Notes: a model not told the origin generated them from the letters alone. 64,000 nt of DNA from Streptomyces vilmorinianum (GCF_005517195.1 NZ_CP040244.1:496001-560000), one strand, 5' to 3'. Positions 46,132-57,225 are shown, counted from the first letter of the stretch. Numbers and translations: made by a program.

Positions 46132-47535
46132 CTATCCGTCCCCGTCCCGTGGGGCAGCGGCCCGCCGGCTCCTCGGCAGCACACGGAGCGCGTCGCCCAT
46201 GTCCGCCACCTCCGTCACCTTCATGCCCGCCGGGACCTTGCCCGGGTCGGTCGGGACGAGGGCGTGGGTGAAGCCCAGGCGGTGCGCCTCGGCCAGGCGG
46301 CGCTGGACGCCCGTGACCCGGCGGACCTCGCCCGCGAGCCCGACCTCGCCGATCGCGACCAGGTTCTTCGGCAGCGGGGTGTCGCTGGCGGCGGAGGCCA
46401 GCGCGAGCGCGATCGCGAGGTCGGCGGCCGGCTCGGAGAGCTTCACCCCGCCCACCGTCGCCGAGTAGATGTCCCGCTTGCCGAGCGCGGTGATCCGGCC
46501 GCGCTGCTCCAGGACGGCCAGCATCATCGAGACCCGGGAGGTCTCCAGGCCCGAGGTGGTCCGCCGCGGCGAGGGGATCTGGGAGTCGACCGTCAGCGCC
46601 TGCACCTCGGCCACGAGCGGCCGGCGGCCCTCCAGGGTCACCGTCAGGCAGGTCCCCGGGACGGCCACGTCACGCCGGGTCAGGAACAGCCCGGACGGGT
46701 CGGCCAGACCCGTGATCCCCTCGTCGTGCAGCTCGAAGCAGCCGACCTCGTCCGTCGCCCCGTACCGGTTCTTCACGCCGCGGACCAGCCGCAGGCGCGC
46801 GTGCCGGTCGCCCTCGAAACTCAGCACCACGTCGACCAGGTGCTCCAGGAGCCTGGGGCCCGCGATGGCCCCGTCCTTGGTGACATGGCCGACCAGAAGC
46901 GTGGACATGCCCCGCTCCTTGGATGCCCGGATCAGGGCGCCGGCGACCTCGCGCACCTGGGCCATGCCGCCCGGCGCCCCGTCGATCTCCGGGGAGGCGA
47001 CGGTCTGCACCGAGTCCATGACCAGCAGCGAGGGCTTCACGGCGTCGAGGTGTCCGAGGACGGCGGACAGGTCGGTCTCGGCGGCCAGGTACAGATGCTC
47101 GCTGAGCGCGTTGATCCGGTCGGCCCGCAGCCGGACCTGGCTCGCGGACTCCTCACCCGTGACGTACAGCGTGCGGTGCTCGTCGCTCGCGGCCTTCGCG
47201 GCGACGTCGAGCAGCAGCGTGGACTTGCCGACACCGGGCTCTCCCGCGAGCAGCACGACCGCGCCGGGCACCAGACCCCCGCCCAGGACCCGGTCCAGCT
47301 CGTCGACGCCGGTGGAGCGCGCGGTGGCCTGGCGGCCGTCGACCTGGCCGATGGGGAGCGCGGCGGTGGAGACCCGGCCCGCGGCGGTCGTACGGACGGC
47401 GGGCGCGCCGTACTCCTCGACCGTCCCCCAGGCCTGGCACTCGGGGCAACGGCCGAGCCATTTGGCGGTCGTCCAGCCGCACTCGGTGCAGCGGTAGGAC
47501 GGCCTGTCCTTGGCGGATTTCGTACGGGCAGCCAT
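46132..47535 (-). CDS. radA: DNA repair protein RadA (Sms), branch-migration ATPase
   Basis: 467 residues from the ATG at 47535. The N-terminal zinc finger has Cys16, Cys19, Cys30 and Cys33 ([18 protein letters not shown]). The RecA-like core has Walker [10 protein letters not shown] at about 98-106 and the RadA-specific KNRYG in [18 protein letters not shown]. The C-terminal Lon-protease-like domain ([36 protein letters not shown]) lacks catalytic serine-lysine function in this family. RadA drives branch migration in recombination. It precedes disA by 265 bp on the same strand. Confidence 0.96.
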   Translation of the reverse strand: MAARTKSAKDRPSYRCTECGWTTAKWLGRCPECQAWGTVEEYGAPAVRTTAAGRVSTAALPIGQVDGRQATARSTGVDELDRVLGGGLVPGAVVLLAGEPGVGKSTLLLDVAAKAASDEHRTLYVTGEESASQVRLRADRINALSEHLYLAAETDLSAVLGHLDAVKPSLLVMDSVQTVASPEIDGAPGGMAQVREVAGALIRASKERGMSTLLVGHVTKDGAIAGPRLLEHLVDVVLSFEGDRHARLRLVRGVKNRYGATDEVGCFELHDEGITGLADPSGLFLTRRDVAVPGTCLTVTLEGRRPLVAEVQALTVDSQIPSPRRTTSGLETSRVSMMLAVLEQRGRITALGKRDIYSATVGGVKLSEPAADLAIALALASAASDTPLPKNLVAIGEVGLAGEVRRVTGVQRRLAEAHRLGFTHALVPTDPGKVPAGMKVTEVADMGDALRVLPRSRRAAAPRDGDG

Positions 47536-47720
47536 GCGGCACACCGTAGCCGCCCCCTCTGACAGCGGGCGGTGCGGCGGGTTCGGAGGCGGGAGGCGGC
47601 CGGGCCGGCGGCAGCGGAATGGCACCTTCCTGTCCCCTTTTGAGGGATACCTTCACCCGTACGGATTAAAAGTGTTCAAGCGGTACGAAGAGTCAGCCCT
47701 CTCCTGCCTACGGTCGCCCA

Positions 47721-49448
47721 GTGATGAGCAGCAGGCTGGAACCCCCCACCCACACCACCGGCGCACACCGGGCGCACCGGCGGGCGGCCGAAGGGCCCCG
47801 CACGCTCGGCCAGCACCCGCCCGCCCGCTACGAGGCGTATCTGGACGGCCTGTTCACCTACTGCCTCTCCGTACTCTGCGACCACGACGCCGCGACCGCC
47901 GTCCTCGGCGACGTCCTCGCCATCGCCGAGCGCCAGCACGGCCGCTGCCCGTCCGACGAGGACGGGCGCAGGGCCTGGCTCTACGCGCTGGCCCGCTGGG
48001 CCTGTCTGCGCAGCCTCGGCGAGCAGCGCCGCAGGCGGCAGGGCGCGCACACCGGCCGCCCCGCCGTCGCGGAGCCCGAGCCTCCCCGGGTCTCCGAGGA
48101 GGTCGCCGTGCGCCGCCGCGCCGAACTGGCCCAGCTGGCCTGGCCGGAGGCCGCCGGCACCACCCCGGAGCAGCGCGAGGCCCTGGAGCTCGCCGTCCGC
48201 CACGGCCTCGGCCACCGCGCGGTCGCCGCCGTGCTCTCCCTCGAACCCCTCGCCGCCCGGGAGCTGCTGTCCTCGGCCGCCTGCGAGGTCGAGCGGACCA
48301 GGGCCGCGCTCGCGGTCGTCGAGACCGGGAACTGCCCCACCGTCGCCCGGCTCACCGGCGACCACCAGGTGCTGCTCTCCGCGGCCCTGCGCGCCGAGCT
48401 CGTCCGCCATGTCGACGACTGCCCGCGCTGCCGCCGGGCCGCCGAGCGGGCGGGCGCGGGCGGCCCGTGGCCCGGAGCGACGGCGGTCTCCCCGGCCAGG
48501 CTCCCGCTGGTCGAGGCGCCCCGGGCGGCCGCGTACGTGGCGATGCTCCACGTCCCACGCGCGCGTGCGGGTTCCCCGCGCTTCGGGCCGGCCGGATTCC
48601 CGCTGGACCCCAAGGACCACGCCGCCCGGCGCGACCGGATGCGGGCCCGCGCGGTGACCACGACGGTTGTGGCCGCCGTGGTCGCGGCCCCGGTGCTCGC
48701 CCTGTGGGCCTCGTACCGCGGCGGGCCGATGACGGGGGAGGGCCGGGAGGACACTCCGGTCACCGCACACGAGGTGGACGAACCGGGGTCCCTCGACGGC
48801 TCGCCGCACGACCGCTACGAGAACGCGGGCAACGCCCGCACCACCCCCGACTCGCGCTTCACCCAGGGCAGCCGGTCCCCTGACGTCTCGGTCGAGGTGA
48901 TCAGCCCCGGCGGGCCGGCGGGACCGACCCTGCCCGGAGAGTCGGGGCCCGGCCGGATCACGGTCTCCGCGTGGGGCGACGGGGACACGACCCTGCTCAC
49001 CCTCACCGCGTCCGGCGGCTCGCCCGTCGACTGGTCGCTGTGGACGGACGCGCCCTGGCTGTACGTGAGCCAGGCCTCCGGCACCCTGCGGCCGGGCGAG
49101 TCGGTGACGGTCCGCATCTCCGTGGACCACGCGCGCGAGCCGGCCGGCTCCTGGTCGGCGCGGGTCGGGGTGAACCCCTCGGGCGCCGTCGTACGGATCG
49201 ACGGCCGCGGGGCGACGACCCCGCCGCCCCCGACGTCGGAGCAGCCCCCTCCGACGAGCGAACCACCCCCCGCCACCACCGAACCGACGACGCCCCCGCC
49301 GGCGACCGAGGAGCCGCCGCCGACCACCGAGCCGACGACACCGCCGCCCACGACGACGGAGCCGACGCCCGAACCCACGGCGAGCGAGCCGACGCAGTCG
49401 ACGGACCCGGGAACCCCGAGCGGATCGGATTCCCCGCCGGCGTCCTAG
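47721..49448 (+). CDS. sigma-like / zinc-finger / transmembrane / BACON-domain fusion protein
   Basis: 575 residues from the GTG at 47721, where a TACGGT box ends 6 nt upstream. Residues 35-200 resemble a degenerate ECF sigma factor (YEAYLDGLFTYCLSVLCDHDAATAVLGDVLAIAE; REALELAVRHGLGHRAVAAVLSL). Then comes a ZAS-like anti-sigma zinc site, His230, Cys234, Cys237 (LRAELVRHVDDCPRC). One membrane helix is at about 311-331. Outside, a BACON-type beta domain (VDWSLWTDAPWLYVSQASGTLRPGESVTVRISVD) is followed by a Pro/Thr/Glu-rich wall-spanning tail. The architecture implies a one-protein envelope sensor acting on transcription. That role is inferred. Confidence 0.88.
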   Translation: MMSSRLEPPTHTTGAHRAHRRAAEGPRTLGQHPPARYEAYLDGLFTYCLSVLCDHDAATAVLGDVLAIAERQHGRCPSDEDGRRAWLYALARWACLRSLGEQRRRRQGAHTGRPAVAEPEPPRVSEEVAVRRRAELAQLAWPEAAGTTPEQREALELAVRHGLGHRAVAAVLSLEPLAARELLSSAACEVERTRAALAVVETGNCPTVARLTGDHQVLLSAALRAELVRHVDDCPRCRRAAERAGAGGPWPGATAVSPARLPLVEAPRAAAYVAMLHVPRARAGSPRFGPAGFPLDPKDHAARRDRMRARAVTTTVVAAVVAAPVLALWASYRGGPMTGEGREDTPVTAHEVDEPGSLDGSPHDRYENAGNARTTPDSRFTQGSRSPDVSVEVISPGGPAGPTLPGESGPGRITVSAWGDGDTTLLTLTASGGSPVDWSLWTDAPWLYVSQASGTLRPGESVTVRISVDHAREPAGSWSARVGVNPSGAVVRIDGRGATTPPPPTSEQPPPTSEPPPATTEPTTPPPATEEPPPTTEPTTPPPTTTEPTPEPTASEPTQSTDPGTPSGSDSPPAS

Positions 49449-49505
49449 ATCGGGTTCTGGATATCGGATCCGATGGATTGGATCCGATACGCCGGATCCA
49501 ATATC

Positions 49506-49550
49506 AGGTCAGGTCAGGTCAGGTCAGGTCTCAGGTCAGGTCAGGTCAGG
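49506..49550. repeat. pentamer tandem repeat AGGTC between converging genes
   Basis: Five AGGTC units (49506-49530), a TC interruption, then three more plus AGG (to 49550). Just upstream three GGATCC palindromes lie within 40 bp (49467-49500), giving inverted-repeat structure. The stretch separates two converging genes and probably acts in termination. Confidence 0.92.
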
Positions 49551-49565
49551 ACCGGTCGGGTCCGG

Positions 49566-50414
49566 CTACCGCGTCGCCGGGTCCGCCGGGTGCGGAGCCA
49601 CGAGCGGCAGCTGGGAGGCCAGCCGCGCCTCGCACAGCTCGACCAGCACGTCGTACGCCGCCTTGCCCATCAGCTCCGTCAGCTCGGGCCGGTACGTCAC
49701 GTACACCGGCTCTCCCGCCCCGTGCGCGGACGTCGCCGACGTGCACCACCAGTGCAGGTCGTGCCCGCCGGGGCCCCAGCCGCGCCGGTCGTACTCGCCG
49801 ATCGACACCTGCAGGATCTTGGTGTCGTCGGGCCGTTCGATCCAGTCGTACGTCCGGCGCACCGGAAGCTGCCAGCAGACGTCCGGCTTGGTCTCCAGCG
49901 GCTCCTTGCCCTCCTTGAGGGCCAGGATGTGCAGCGAGCAGCCGGCGCCGCCCGCGAACCCGGGCCGGTTCTGGAAGATGCAGGACCCCTCCCAGCGGCG
50001 GGTCTGCCGGTCGCCGTCCTCGTCGAGCTGGACCCAGCCCGTCTCCGTGCCGACGTCGTGGAACTGCCACAGGTCCGGGGTGAGCCGGTCCACGTAGGAG
50101 GCGACCCGCTTCTCGTCGTCCTCGTCGGAGAAGTGGGCGCCCAGCGTGCAGCAGCCGTCGTCGGCGCGCCCCGCCTGGATGCCCTGGCAGCCGCTGCCGA
50201 AGATGCAGGTCCAGCGCGAGGTGAGCCAGGTCAGGTCGCAGCGGAAGACCTGCTCGTCGTCGGCCGGGTCGGGGAACTCGACCCAGGCGCGCGGAAAGTC
50301 CAGGCCCTTCTCGTCCGGTTCGACCGGGCGCAGAGCCTTGTCCTGCTTCTTCGAACTCCTGGCACCCTTGGCGCCACTGTCTTTGTCCGGCTTCGCCTTT
50401 TTCGTCTTTGGCAC
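49566..50414 (-). CDS. conserved actinobacterial cysteine-rich protein, function unknown
   Basis: About 282 residues from the GTG at 50414; an ATG at 50456 is possible but lies in the divergent promoter. A Lys-rich N-terminus precedes a globular domain with many cysteines: [45 protein letters not shown] and [10 protein letters not shown]. The spacing is reminiscent of proteins that bind zinc or iron through clustered cysteines, but it does not match a motif I can name. The C-terminus ([29 protein letters not shown]) is also conserved-looking. Divergent from the Ppx/GppA gene by 40 bp. Confidence 0.82.
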   Translation of the reverse strand: MPKTKKAKPDKDSGAKGARSSKKQDKALRPVEPDEKGLDFPRAWVEFPDPADDEQVFRCDLTWLTSRWTCIFGSGCQGIQAGRADDGCCTLGAHFSDEDDEKRVASYVDRLTPDLWQFHDVGTETGWVQLDEDGDRQTRRWEGSCIFQNRPGFAGGAGCSLHILALKEGKEPLETKPDVCWQLPVRRTYDWIERPDDTKILQVSIGEYDRRGWGPGGHDLHWWCTSATSAHGAGEPVYVTYRPELTELMGKAAYDVLVELCEARLASQLPLVAPHPADPATR

Positions 50415-50454
50415 ACGCCAAGCGTATGCGCGCGGGAGCAGTAGCGTTCCGTCC

Positions 50455-51387
50455 ATGAGACTCGGAGTCCTCGACGTCGGTTCGAACACAGTGCATCTGC
50501 TGGTGGTGGACGCCCACCCCGGCGCCCGCCCGCTGCCCGCGCACTCGCACAAGCGGGAGCTGCGGCTGGCCGAGCTGCTCGACGAGCGGGGCGCCATCGC
50601 CTCCGCCGGCGTCGAGCGGCTCATCGGAACCGTCCTCGACGCTCTGCAGGCGGCCGAGGACAAGGGCTGCGAGGAGGTGCTGCCGTTCGCGACCTCGGCG
50701 GTGCGCGAGGCGACGAACGCCGACGCGGTCCTGGCCATGGTGAAGGCCGAGACCGGCGTCGACCTCCAGGTCCTGACCGGCGAGGAGGAGGCCCGGCTCA
50801 CCTTCCTGGCGGCCCGCCGCTGGTTCGGCTGGTCCGCCGGCAAGTTGTTCCTCCTCGACATCGGCGGCGGCTCGCTGGAGATCGCGTACGGGATCGACGA
50901 GGAGCCGGACACGGCGGTCTCGCTGCCGCTCGGCGCGGGACGGCTGACGTCCGGCTGGCTGCCGGGCGACCCGGCCGACGCGGCGGACGTACGGGCCCTG
51001 CGTCGCCATGTACGCGCCCAGATCGCCCGTACGGTCGGAGAGTTCAGCCGCTTCGGCAAGCCCGACCATGTCGTGGCCACGTCCAAGACCTTCAAGCAGC
51101 TCGCCCGGATCGCCGGGGCGCCGGGCTCCGGGGACGGCCTCTACGTCCAGCGGAACCTGACCCGCACGTCCCTTGAGGAGTGGGTCCCCAAGCTCGCCGT
51201 CATGACGGCCGAACAGCGCGCCGGCCTCCCCGGCGTCTCCGAGGGCCGCGCGCCCCAGCTGCTCGCGGGCGCGCTGGTGGCCGAGGGGGCGATGGACCTC
51301 TTCGGCGTCGACGAACTGGAGATCTGCCCCTGGGCGCTGCGCGAGGGCGTGATCCTGCGCCGCCTGGACCACCTGCCGGAGGAGTAG
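50455..51387 (+). CDS. Ppx/GppA family phosphatase (exopolyphosphatase-like)
   Basis: 310 residues. The ASKHA phosphate loops are [17 protein letters not shown] at the start and [14 protein letters not shown] near residue 140. [18 protein letters not shown] and [11 protein letters not shown] are typical of the family. It would hydrolyse polyphosphate or pppGpp; short single-domain actinobacterial forms of this type vary in substrate. A TAGCGT box ends 7 nt before the ATG (leaderless pattern). It is followed by a TIM-barrel gene, as in other Streptomyces. Confidence 0.92.
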   Translation: MRLGVLDVGSNTVHLLVVDAHPGARPLPAHSHKRELRLAELLDERGAIASAGVERLIGTVLDALQAAEDKGCEEVLPFATSAVREATNADAVLAMVKAETGVDLQVLTGEEEARLTFLAARRWFGWSAGKLFLLDIGGGSLEIAYGIDEEPDTAVSLPLGAGRLTSGWLPGDPADAADVRALRRHVRAQIARTVGEFSRFGKPDHVVATSKTFKQLARIAGAPGSGDGLYVQRNLTRTSLEEWVPKLAVMTAEQRAGLPGVSEGRAPQLLAGALVAEGAMDLFGVDELEICPWALREGVILRRLDHLPEE

Positions 51388-51582
51388 CGGCCCCTCCCGT
51401 GGCCACCCAGCTCCCCGCCGTGGCCACCCAGCCCCCCCGCCGTGACCACCCAGGCCCCCTGCCGATGCCGCCCAGGCCCCCCGTCGATGCGGCCCAGGCC
51501 CCCCGTCGAGGTCACCCCGGTCCGCCCCGGGGTGACCGGAACCACCTCCCCGGCCCCCGCGCCGCCCCGTACCCTGTCCTTC

Positions 51583-52416
51583 GTGGCAGAACCAGTGGTG
51601 CGCATCCCGGATGCGAAGGTCGCCCTGTCGACGGCCTCGGTCTATCCGGAGTCGACGGCGACGGCCTTCGAGATCGCCGCGCGCCTCGGGTACGACGGCG
51701 TCGAGATCATGGTGTGGACAGATCCGGTCAGCCAGGACATCGAGGCCCTGCGCCGCCTCTCGGACTACCACCAGGTCCCGATCCTCGCCGTCCACGCGCC
51801 CTGCCTGCTCATCACCCAGCGCGTCTGGTCCACGGACCCCTGGGTCAAGCTCCAGCGCGCCCAGGCGGCCGCCGAGAAGCTCGGCGCCTCCACGGTCGTC
51901 GTGCACCCGCCGTTCCGCTGGCAGCGCCAGTACGCCCGCGACTTCGTCAACGGCATCTGGCGGATGGCCGACGAGACGGACGTACGGTTCGCCGTCGAGA
52001 ACATGTACCCCTGGCGGTACAAGGACCGCGAGATGCTCGCGTACGCCCCCGAGTGGGACGTCACCAAGGACGACTACCGCCACTTCACCCTCGACCTCTC
52101 GCACACGGCGACGGCCCGCACCGACACCCTCGCGATGATCGACCGCATGGGCGACCGCCTCGGCCACGTCCATCTCGCCGACGGCAAGGGCTCCGCCAAG
52201 GACGAGCACCTGGTGCCGGGCCGCGGCACGCAGCCCTGCGCCGAGCTCCTGGAGCGGCTCGCGCTGACCGGCTTCGACGGTCATGTCGTCATCGAGGTCA
52301 ACACCCGGCGCGCGATGTCAGCCGCCGAACGCGAGGCCGACCTCGCGGAGGCCCTCGCCTTCACCCGGCTCCACCTCGCGTCCGCGAGCAAGCGCTCCAG
52401 GGTGCCCCGCTCATGA
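51583..52416 (+). CDS. sugar phosphate isomerase/epimerase (xylose isomerase-like TIM barrel)
   Basis: 277 residues from the GTG at 51583, with a TACCCT box ending 7 nt upstream. The AP endonuclease 2/xylose isomerase-type barrel is seen in [76 protein letters not shown] and LGHVHLADG, with the metal-binding His/Glu/Asp residues ending each strand. The real reaction cannot be told: relatives are sugar or inositol isomerases and endonucleases. It overlaps the TetR gene (ATGA), so the two are probably expressed together. Confidence 0.9.
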   Translation: MAEPVVRIPDAKVALSTASVYPESTATAFEIAARLGYDGVEIMVWTDPVSQDIEALRRLSDYHQVPILAVHAPCLLITQRVWSTDPWVKLQRAQAAAEKLGASTVVVHPPFRWQRQYARDFVNGIWRMADETDVRFAVENMYPWRYKDREMLAYAPEWDVTKDDYRHFTLDLSHTATARTDTLAMIDRMGDRLGHVHLADGKGSAKDEHLVPGRGTQPCAELLERLALTGFDGHVVIEVNTRRAMSAAEREADLAEALAFTRLHLASASKRSRVPRS

Positions 52417-53024
52417 CCGAACCGGCCCCGCGCCGGCGCGGCCGCCCGTCCCGTACCCCCGAGGACAGCGGACCGGGCGCCCGCGAGCGGATCCTGGACG
52501 CGGCCCGCGCGCAGTTCGCCGAGCGCGGCTACGACAAGACGTCCGTCCGCGGCATCGCCAAGGCCGCCGACGTCGACCCGGCGCTCGTGCACCACTACTT
52601 CGGTACGAAGGACGAGGTCTTCGCCGCCGCGATCGAGGTCTCCTTCGAGCCCGCGACCGTCGTCCCGGCGATCATCGGCGGCCCGCGCGACGCCATCGGC
52701 GAACGGCTCGCGCGCTTCTTCATCGGTGTCTGGGAGAACCCCGCCACCCGCGCCCCGCTCCTCGCGATCATCCGCTCGGCGCTGACCCACGAGGCGGCCG
52801 CCAAGGTGCTGCGCGGCTTCGTGCTGCGCCGTCTGCTGGAGCGGATCGCGGGCGACCTGGATGTACCGGACCCGAAGTTCCGCGCGGAGCTCGCCGCCTC
52901 CCACATGATCGGGATCGCGATCCTGCGGTACATCATCCAGGTCGAGCCGCTCGCGTCGGCCGACCCGGAGGAGATCATCGCCCTGGTGGCCCCGACCCTC
53001 CAGCGGTACCTGACCGAGGCCTGA
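52413..53024 (+). CDS. TetR-family transcriptional regulator
   Basis: 203 residues, with the ATG overlapping the upstream stop. The helix-turn-helix reads [53 protein letters not shown]. The C-terminal domain with [29 protein letters not shown] is of the actinobacterial TetR_C type. The basic Pro/Arg-rich N-terminus may add DNA contacts. The start lies inside the epimerase 3' end, so it cannot be under a separate classic ribosome site. Target genes are unknown; ilvD follows 125 bp later on the same strand. Confidence 0.92.
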   Translation: MTEPAPRRRGRPSRTPEDSGPGARERILDAARAQFAERGYDKTSVRGIAKAADVDPALVHHYFGTKDEVFAAAIEVSFEPATVVPAIIGGPRDAIGERLARFFIGVWENPATRAPLLAIIRSALTHEAAAKVLRGFVLRRLLERIAGDLDVPDPKFRAELAASHMIGIAILRYIIQVEPLASADPEEIIALVAPTLQRYLTEA

Positions 53025-53149
53025 GGAGCCCTCGCACGAGCCTGACCGAAGACTGAACAGCGAGTCCGGCATACGGACACGGCGTCCAGATCTTGGTCCA
53101 TCGGCGTACGCTCGACAGCAAGCACACCCATCACGAGGAGCGAGCGACG

Positions 53150-55003
53150 ATGCCCGAGCTGAGGTCCCGCACTGTCACCCACGGCCGCAACATGGCGGGC
53201 GCACGCGCCCTTATGCGCGCCTCCGGTGTACCCGGCGCGGACATCGGCCGGAAGCCGATCATCGCCGTCGCCAACTCCTTCACCGAGTTCGTCCCCGGCC
53301 ACACCCACCTCCAGCCGGTCGGCCGGATCGTCTCCGAGGCCATCACGGCCGCCGGGGGCATCCCGCGCGAGTTCAACACCATCGCCGTCGACGACGGCAT
53401 CGCGATGGGCCACGGCGGCATGCTGTACTCGCTCCCCTCCCGCGACCTGATCGCGGACAGCGTGGAGTACATGGTCGAGGCGCACTGCGCCGACGCCCTG
53501 ATCTGCATCTCCAACTGCGACAAGATCACCCCCGGCATGCTGATGGCGGCCCTGCGCCTCAACATCCCGACGGTCTTCGTCTCCGGCGGCCCGATGGAGT
53601 CCGGCAAGGCGACGCTGGTCGACGGCACGGTCCGTACGCTCGACCTGGTCGACGCGATCTCCGACGCCGTGAACGACAAGGTCTCGGACGAGGACATCCT
53701 CCGCATCGAGGAGAACGCCTGCCCGACCTGCGGGTCGTGTTCCGGCATGTTCACCGCCAACTCGATGAACTGCCTGACCGAGGCCATCGGCCTCTCCCTC
53801 CCCGGCAACGGTTCGGTCCTCGCCACCCACACCGCCCGCAAGGCGCTGTACGAGAACGCGGCCCGCACGGTCGTCGACATCACCCGTCGCCACTACGACG
53901 AGGACGACGACTCGGTCCTGCCGCGCTCGATCGCGACCCGCGCGGCCTTCGAGAACGCCATGGCCCTGGACATCGCCATGGGCGGCTCGACCAACACGAT
54001 CCTGCACCTGCTGGCCGCCGCCCAGGAGGCCGAGCTGGACTACGGCCTGGCCGACATGGACGCGATCTCGCGCCGCGTGCCGTGCCTGGCCAAGGTCGCG
54101 CCGAACGTGGCGCCGGGCGGTACGTACTACATGGAGGACGTCCACCGGGCCGGTGGCATCCCCGCCATCCTCGGCGAGCTGTACCGCGCCGGGCTCCTCA
54201 ACGAGGACGTCCACACCGTCCACTCCCGCTCCATCAAGGAGTGGCTGGAGGCCTGGGACGTGCGCGGCGGCTCCCCGTCGCCGGAGGCCGTCGAGCTGTG
54301 GCACGCGGCGCCCGGCTGCGTCCGCTCCGCGACCGCCTTCTCGCAGTCCGAGCGCTGGGAGTCCCTGGACACGGACGCGGCCGGCGGCTGCATCCGCGAC
54401 GCGGCCCACGCGTACTCCAAGGACGGCGGGCTCGCGGTCCTGCGCGGCAACCTGGCGGTCGACGGCTGTGTCGTGAAGACGGCCGGCGTCGACGAGTCGA
54501 TCTGGACCTTCGAGGGCCCGGCCGTCGTCTGCGAGTCGCAGGAGGAGGCCGTCGAGAAGATCCTCAACAAGCAGGTCAAGGACGGCGACGTGGTCGTCAT
54601 CCGCTACGAGGGCCCGCGCGGCGGCCCGGGCATGCAGGAGATGCTCTACCCGACCTCCTTCCTCAAGGGCCGGGGCCTGGGCAAGACCTGCGCGCTGGTG
54701 ACGGACGGCCGCTTCTCTGGCGGTACGTCGGGTCTGTCGATCGGCCACGCCTCGCCGGAGGCGGCCTCGGGCGGCACGATCGCGTTCGTCGAGGACGGCG
54801 ACCGGATCCGTATCGACATCCCGAGCCGCTCGATTGAGCTCCTCGTCGACGACGCCACCCTGGCGGCCCGCCGTGAGGCGCTGGGCGGTGTCTACGCCCC
54901 GAAGAACCGCGAGCGCAAGGTCTCGGCGGCGCTGCGGGCGTACGCGGCGATGGCGACGAGCGCGGACAAGGGCGCGGTGCGCGACGTGACGAAGCTGGGC
55001 TGA
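53150..55003 (+). CDS. ilvD: dihydroxy-acid dehydratase
   Basis: 617 residues from the ATG at 53150, preceded by GAGGAG. This iron-sulfur enzyme converts 2,3-dihydroxy-isovalerate and -methylvalerate to the keto acids of valine and isoleucine synthesis. Cluster and metal residues are visible in [29 protein letters not shown] and [22 protein letters not shown]. The active-site region [24 protein letters not shown] lies near the C-terminus. Length is that of the longer, 4Fe-4S-type class. No other ilv gene is adjacent. Confidence 0.97.
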   Translation: MPELRSRTVTHGRNMAGARALMRASGVPGADIGRKPIIAVANSFTEFVPGHTHLQPVGRIVSEAITAAGGIPREFNTIAVDDGIAMGHGGMLYSLPSRDLIADSVEYMVEAHCADALICISNCDKITPGMLMAALRLNIPTVFVSGGPMESGKATLVDGTVRTLDLVDAISDAVNDKVSDEDILRIEENACPTCGSCSGMFTANSMNCLTEAIGLSLPGNGSVLATHTARKALYENAARTVVDITRRHYDEDDDSVLPRSIATRAAFENAMALDIAMGGSTNTILHLLAAAQEAELDYGLADMDAISRRVPCLAKVAPNVAPGGTYYMEDVHRAGGIPAILGELYRAGLLNEDVHTVHSRSIKEWLEAWDVRGGSPSPEAVELWHAAPGCVRSATAFSQSERWESLDTDAAGGCIRDAAHAYSKDGGLAVLRGNLAVDGCVVKTAGVDESIWTFEGPAVVCESQEEAVEKILNKQVKDGDVVVIRYEGPRGGPGMQEMLYPTSFLKGRGLGKTCALVTDGRFSGGTSGLSIGHASPEAASGGTIAFVEDGDRIRIDIPSRSIELLVDDATLAARREALGGVYAPKNRERKVSAALRAYAAMATSADKGAVRDVTKLG

Positions 55004-55013
55004 CGCGACACAC

Positions 55014-55055
55014 GCGAAACGGGGAGTGAGGCCACGGCCTCACTCCCCGTTTCGC
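55014..55055. terminator. terminator after ilvD
   Basis: A 20-bp perfect inverted repeat, starting GCGAAACGGGGAG and ending CTCCCCGTTTCGC, with an AC centre. It lies between the converging ilvD and kinase genes. Confidence 0.92.
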
Positions 55056-55074
55056 ATGCCTCAGGCCCCGGCCG

Positions 55075-57225
55075 TCACCAGGCGGCCGGGTCGCGCCCGT
55101 CCACGGCGAACACCGATCCGTCGGGCGCGGTCCCGAACACCCGGTCCCCGGCCACGGCCGGCGCGGGCACGGTGGTCGCGAACCCCAGCCTGCCGTCCCG
55201 CAGCCGCGGCTTCGTCTGCCCGAGCAGCGCGCCGCGCACGGTGTCGACGGCGAGCAGCCGCCCGTCGGAGGCGGAGAAGTAGAGCCGGTCGCCGGGGCCC
55301 GGCACCGGGACCGAGACGTTCGCGCTCGCGGTCTCCAGCTCCCAGAGCACACGGCCCTGCGGATCGGCGGTGTCCACGGCGGTCAGCACGCCGCTCGGCG
55401 TGAGCAGATAGGCGATGTCGCCGCGCAGCGCGATGCTCGGCTCGTCGAACAGATACGGCAGGGGGACGCGGCGGACGGAGCCGCGGGCGGGGTCGTAGCG
55501 GACGAGGGCGTCGGTGCGCAGCTCGTGATTGGTCGACGCGAGGATCGTCGTCCCGCCGGCGGTGGTGCCGACCGGTGAGAGCTGTCCCGTCAGGCGCTTC
55601 TGCCAGGCCACGTCGCCGGTGCGCGGGCGCAGGGCGGTGACGCGGGTGTGCCCGCCGTCGGCGGAGATCTCGGAGAGGGTCAGCAGCCCGGAGGCGGGGT
55701 CGAAGGGGCCCAGCTCGGGGACCGAGTGCCCGGTCAGGGGGCGCCGCCACAGCTGCCGGCCGTCGGCGGCGTCCAGGGCCCGGAGGGTGCCCGTTTCGCT
55801 GGAGAGCACCACGACGTCGCCTGCCGCCCGGCTGGACTCGGGGCGGGCGGTGGGGTTCTTGCGCCAGCCGGGGGAGCCGCTCGCGGCGTCGTACGTCCGC
55901 AGGTCGCCGGTGGCCGAGTCGGTGGCGAGCAGACTGCCGGCCAGCAGGGAGGGCGCCTCGGGGACGAACTCGTCGACGGGTCCGGGGCGCAGCCAGGTGA
56001 CCCGGCCGGTCACGGGGTCGAGCCGGGCGGCGGCGACGCCCCGGCCCGAGCAGAAGACGGCGTCGGCGGCGTAGGCGCAGGAGGGCGCGGTCCGGTCGCC
56101 GTCCTTCTGCAGCGGGGTCTGCCAGCCGGCGAAGGTCTGGGCGGCCTCGGCGGCGCGCGGGTGAGCCGTGGGCGTCTCGCCGCCCGCGCGGAGCGCGGCG
56201 AGGACGCCGCCCGCCGTCAGGACGAGTACGGCGGCGACGGCGATCGGCAGGCGCCGGCGGCGCGGACGGGCCCCGGGGCGGGGAGCCGTGGCCCGTACGG
56301 GGGTGTCCGCGTCCCAGGCGGCCGAGGCCTCGGCCCCGTCCGGGGTGGCGGGCAGCGTGGGGGGCCGCCGCTGGGCCGGTATGAACGCCGCCGCCTCGTA
56401 CGAGGGCGGCAGCAGCGCCGCCATGATCTCGGCCGGAGTCGGGCGCTCGGCCGGCTCCTTGGCGAGGCAGCGCGCGACGAGCGGGGCGAGCTCGGCCGGT
56501 ACGCCCGTCAGGTCCGGCTCGTCGTGCACGACCTGGTACGCGACGATGTACGGGCTGTCGGAGTCGAACGGGCCGTGCCCGGTGGCCGCGTGCACCAGTA
56601 CGGAACCCAGCGCGAACACGTCCGCCGCGGGGCCCACCTCGCGGGGCCGCTGGAACTGCTCGGGCGCCATGAAGGGCGGCGACCCGATCAGCTTTCCCGT
56701 CTCCGTGTGCAGTTCGCTGTCCATCGGCCGGGAGATACCGAAGTCGATGACCTTCGGGCCCGTGTCGGTGAGCAGTACGTTGCTCGGCTTGAGATCGCGG
56801 TGGACGACGCCGGCCCGGTGGATGTCGCGCAGCGCCTCCGCGAGCCCGGCCGTCAGGCGGCGCAGTTCGGCGGGGGACAGCGGCCCGTTCCGCTTCACCT
56901 GGTCGGCGAGGGTGGGGCCGGGGACGTAGAGGGTCGCCATCCAGGGGCGTACGGCATCGGGGTCCGCGTCCACCACAGGCGCGGTGAAGGCGCCGCTGAC
57001 CCGGCGCGCGGCGGCCACTTCCTGGCGGAAACGGGCCCTGAACTCCGGGTCCTCCGCGTACTGTCCGTGCACCACCTTGACCGCGAGCCGCAGCCCTGAG
57101 GCGGAGGTGGCCAGATGCACCACACCCATGCCGCCCGCGCCGAGGCAGGCCTGGAGGCGGTACTCGCCCGCGTACTCAGGCTCTTCCGCTTCCCGGTCCG
57201 CTCCGGTACTGCGCAACGGCGGCAT
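55075..57225 (-). CDS. Ser/Thr protein kinase with PQQ-type beta-propeller sensor domain
   Basis: 716 residues from the ATG at 57225. The Hanks-type kinase domain has the glycine loop LGAGGMGVVHLA, Lys50 in RLAVKVV, the catalytic loop VVHRDLKPSNVLL, KVIDFGISRPM and MAPEQFQRPREVGPAADVFALG. A Pro/Arg-rich juxtamembrane part and one helix (IAVAAVLVLTAGGVLAAL) lead to an outer domain with repeated PQQ-like blades (DPVTGRVTWLRP, DAADGRQLWRRPL, RPRTGDVAWQKRL). Such kinases are common in Streptomyces and sense unknown external signals. Convergent with ilvD. Confidence 0.94.
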   Translation of the reverse strand: MPPLRSTGADREAEEPEYAGEYRLQACLGAGGMGVVHLATSASGLRLAVKVVHGQYAEDPEFRARFRQEVAAARRVSGAFTAPVVDADPDAVRPWMATLYVPGPTLADQVKRNGPLSPAELRRLTAGLAEALRDIHRAGVVHRDLKPSNVLLTDTGPKVIDFGISRPMDSELHTETGKLIGSPPFMAPEQFQRPREVGPAADVFALGSVLVHAATGHGPFDSDSPYIVAYQVVHDEPDLTGVPAELAPLVARCLAKEPAERPTPAEIMAALLPPSYEAAAFIPAQRRPPTLPATPDGAEASAAWDADTPVRATAPRPGARPRRRRLPIAVAAVLVLTAGGVLAALRAGGETPTAHPRAAEAAQTFAGWQTPLQKDGDRTAPSCAYAADAVFCSGRGVAAARLDPVTGRVTWLRPGPVDEFVPEAPSLLAGSLLATDSATGDLRTYDAASGSPGWRKNPTARPESSRAAGDVVVLSSETGTLRALDAADGRQLWRRPLTGHSVPELGPFDPASGLLTLSEISADGGHTRVTALRPRTGDVAWQKRLTGQLSPVGTTAGGTTILASTNHELRTDALVRYDPARGSVRRVPLPYLFDEPSIALRGDIAYLLTPSGVLTAVDTADPQGRVLWELETASANVSVPVPGPGDRLYFSASDGRLLAVDTVRGALLGQTKPRLRDGRLGFATTVPAPAVAGDRVFGTAPDGSVFAVDGRDPAAW

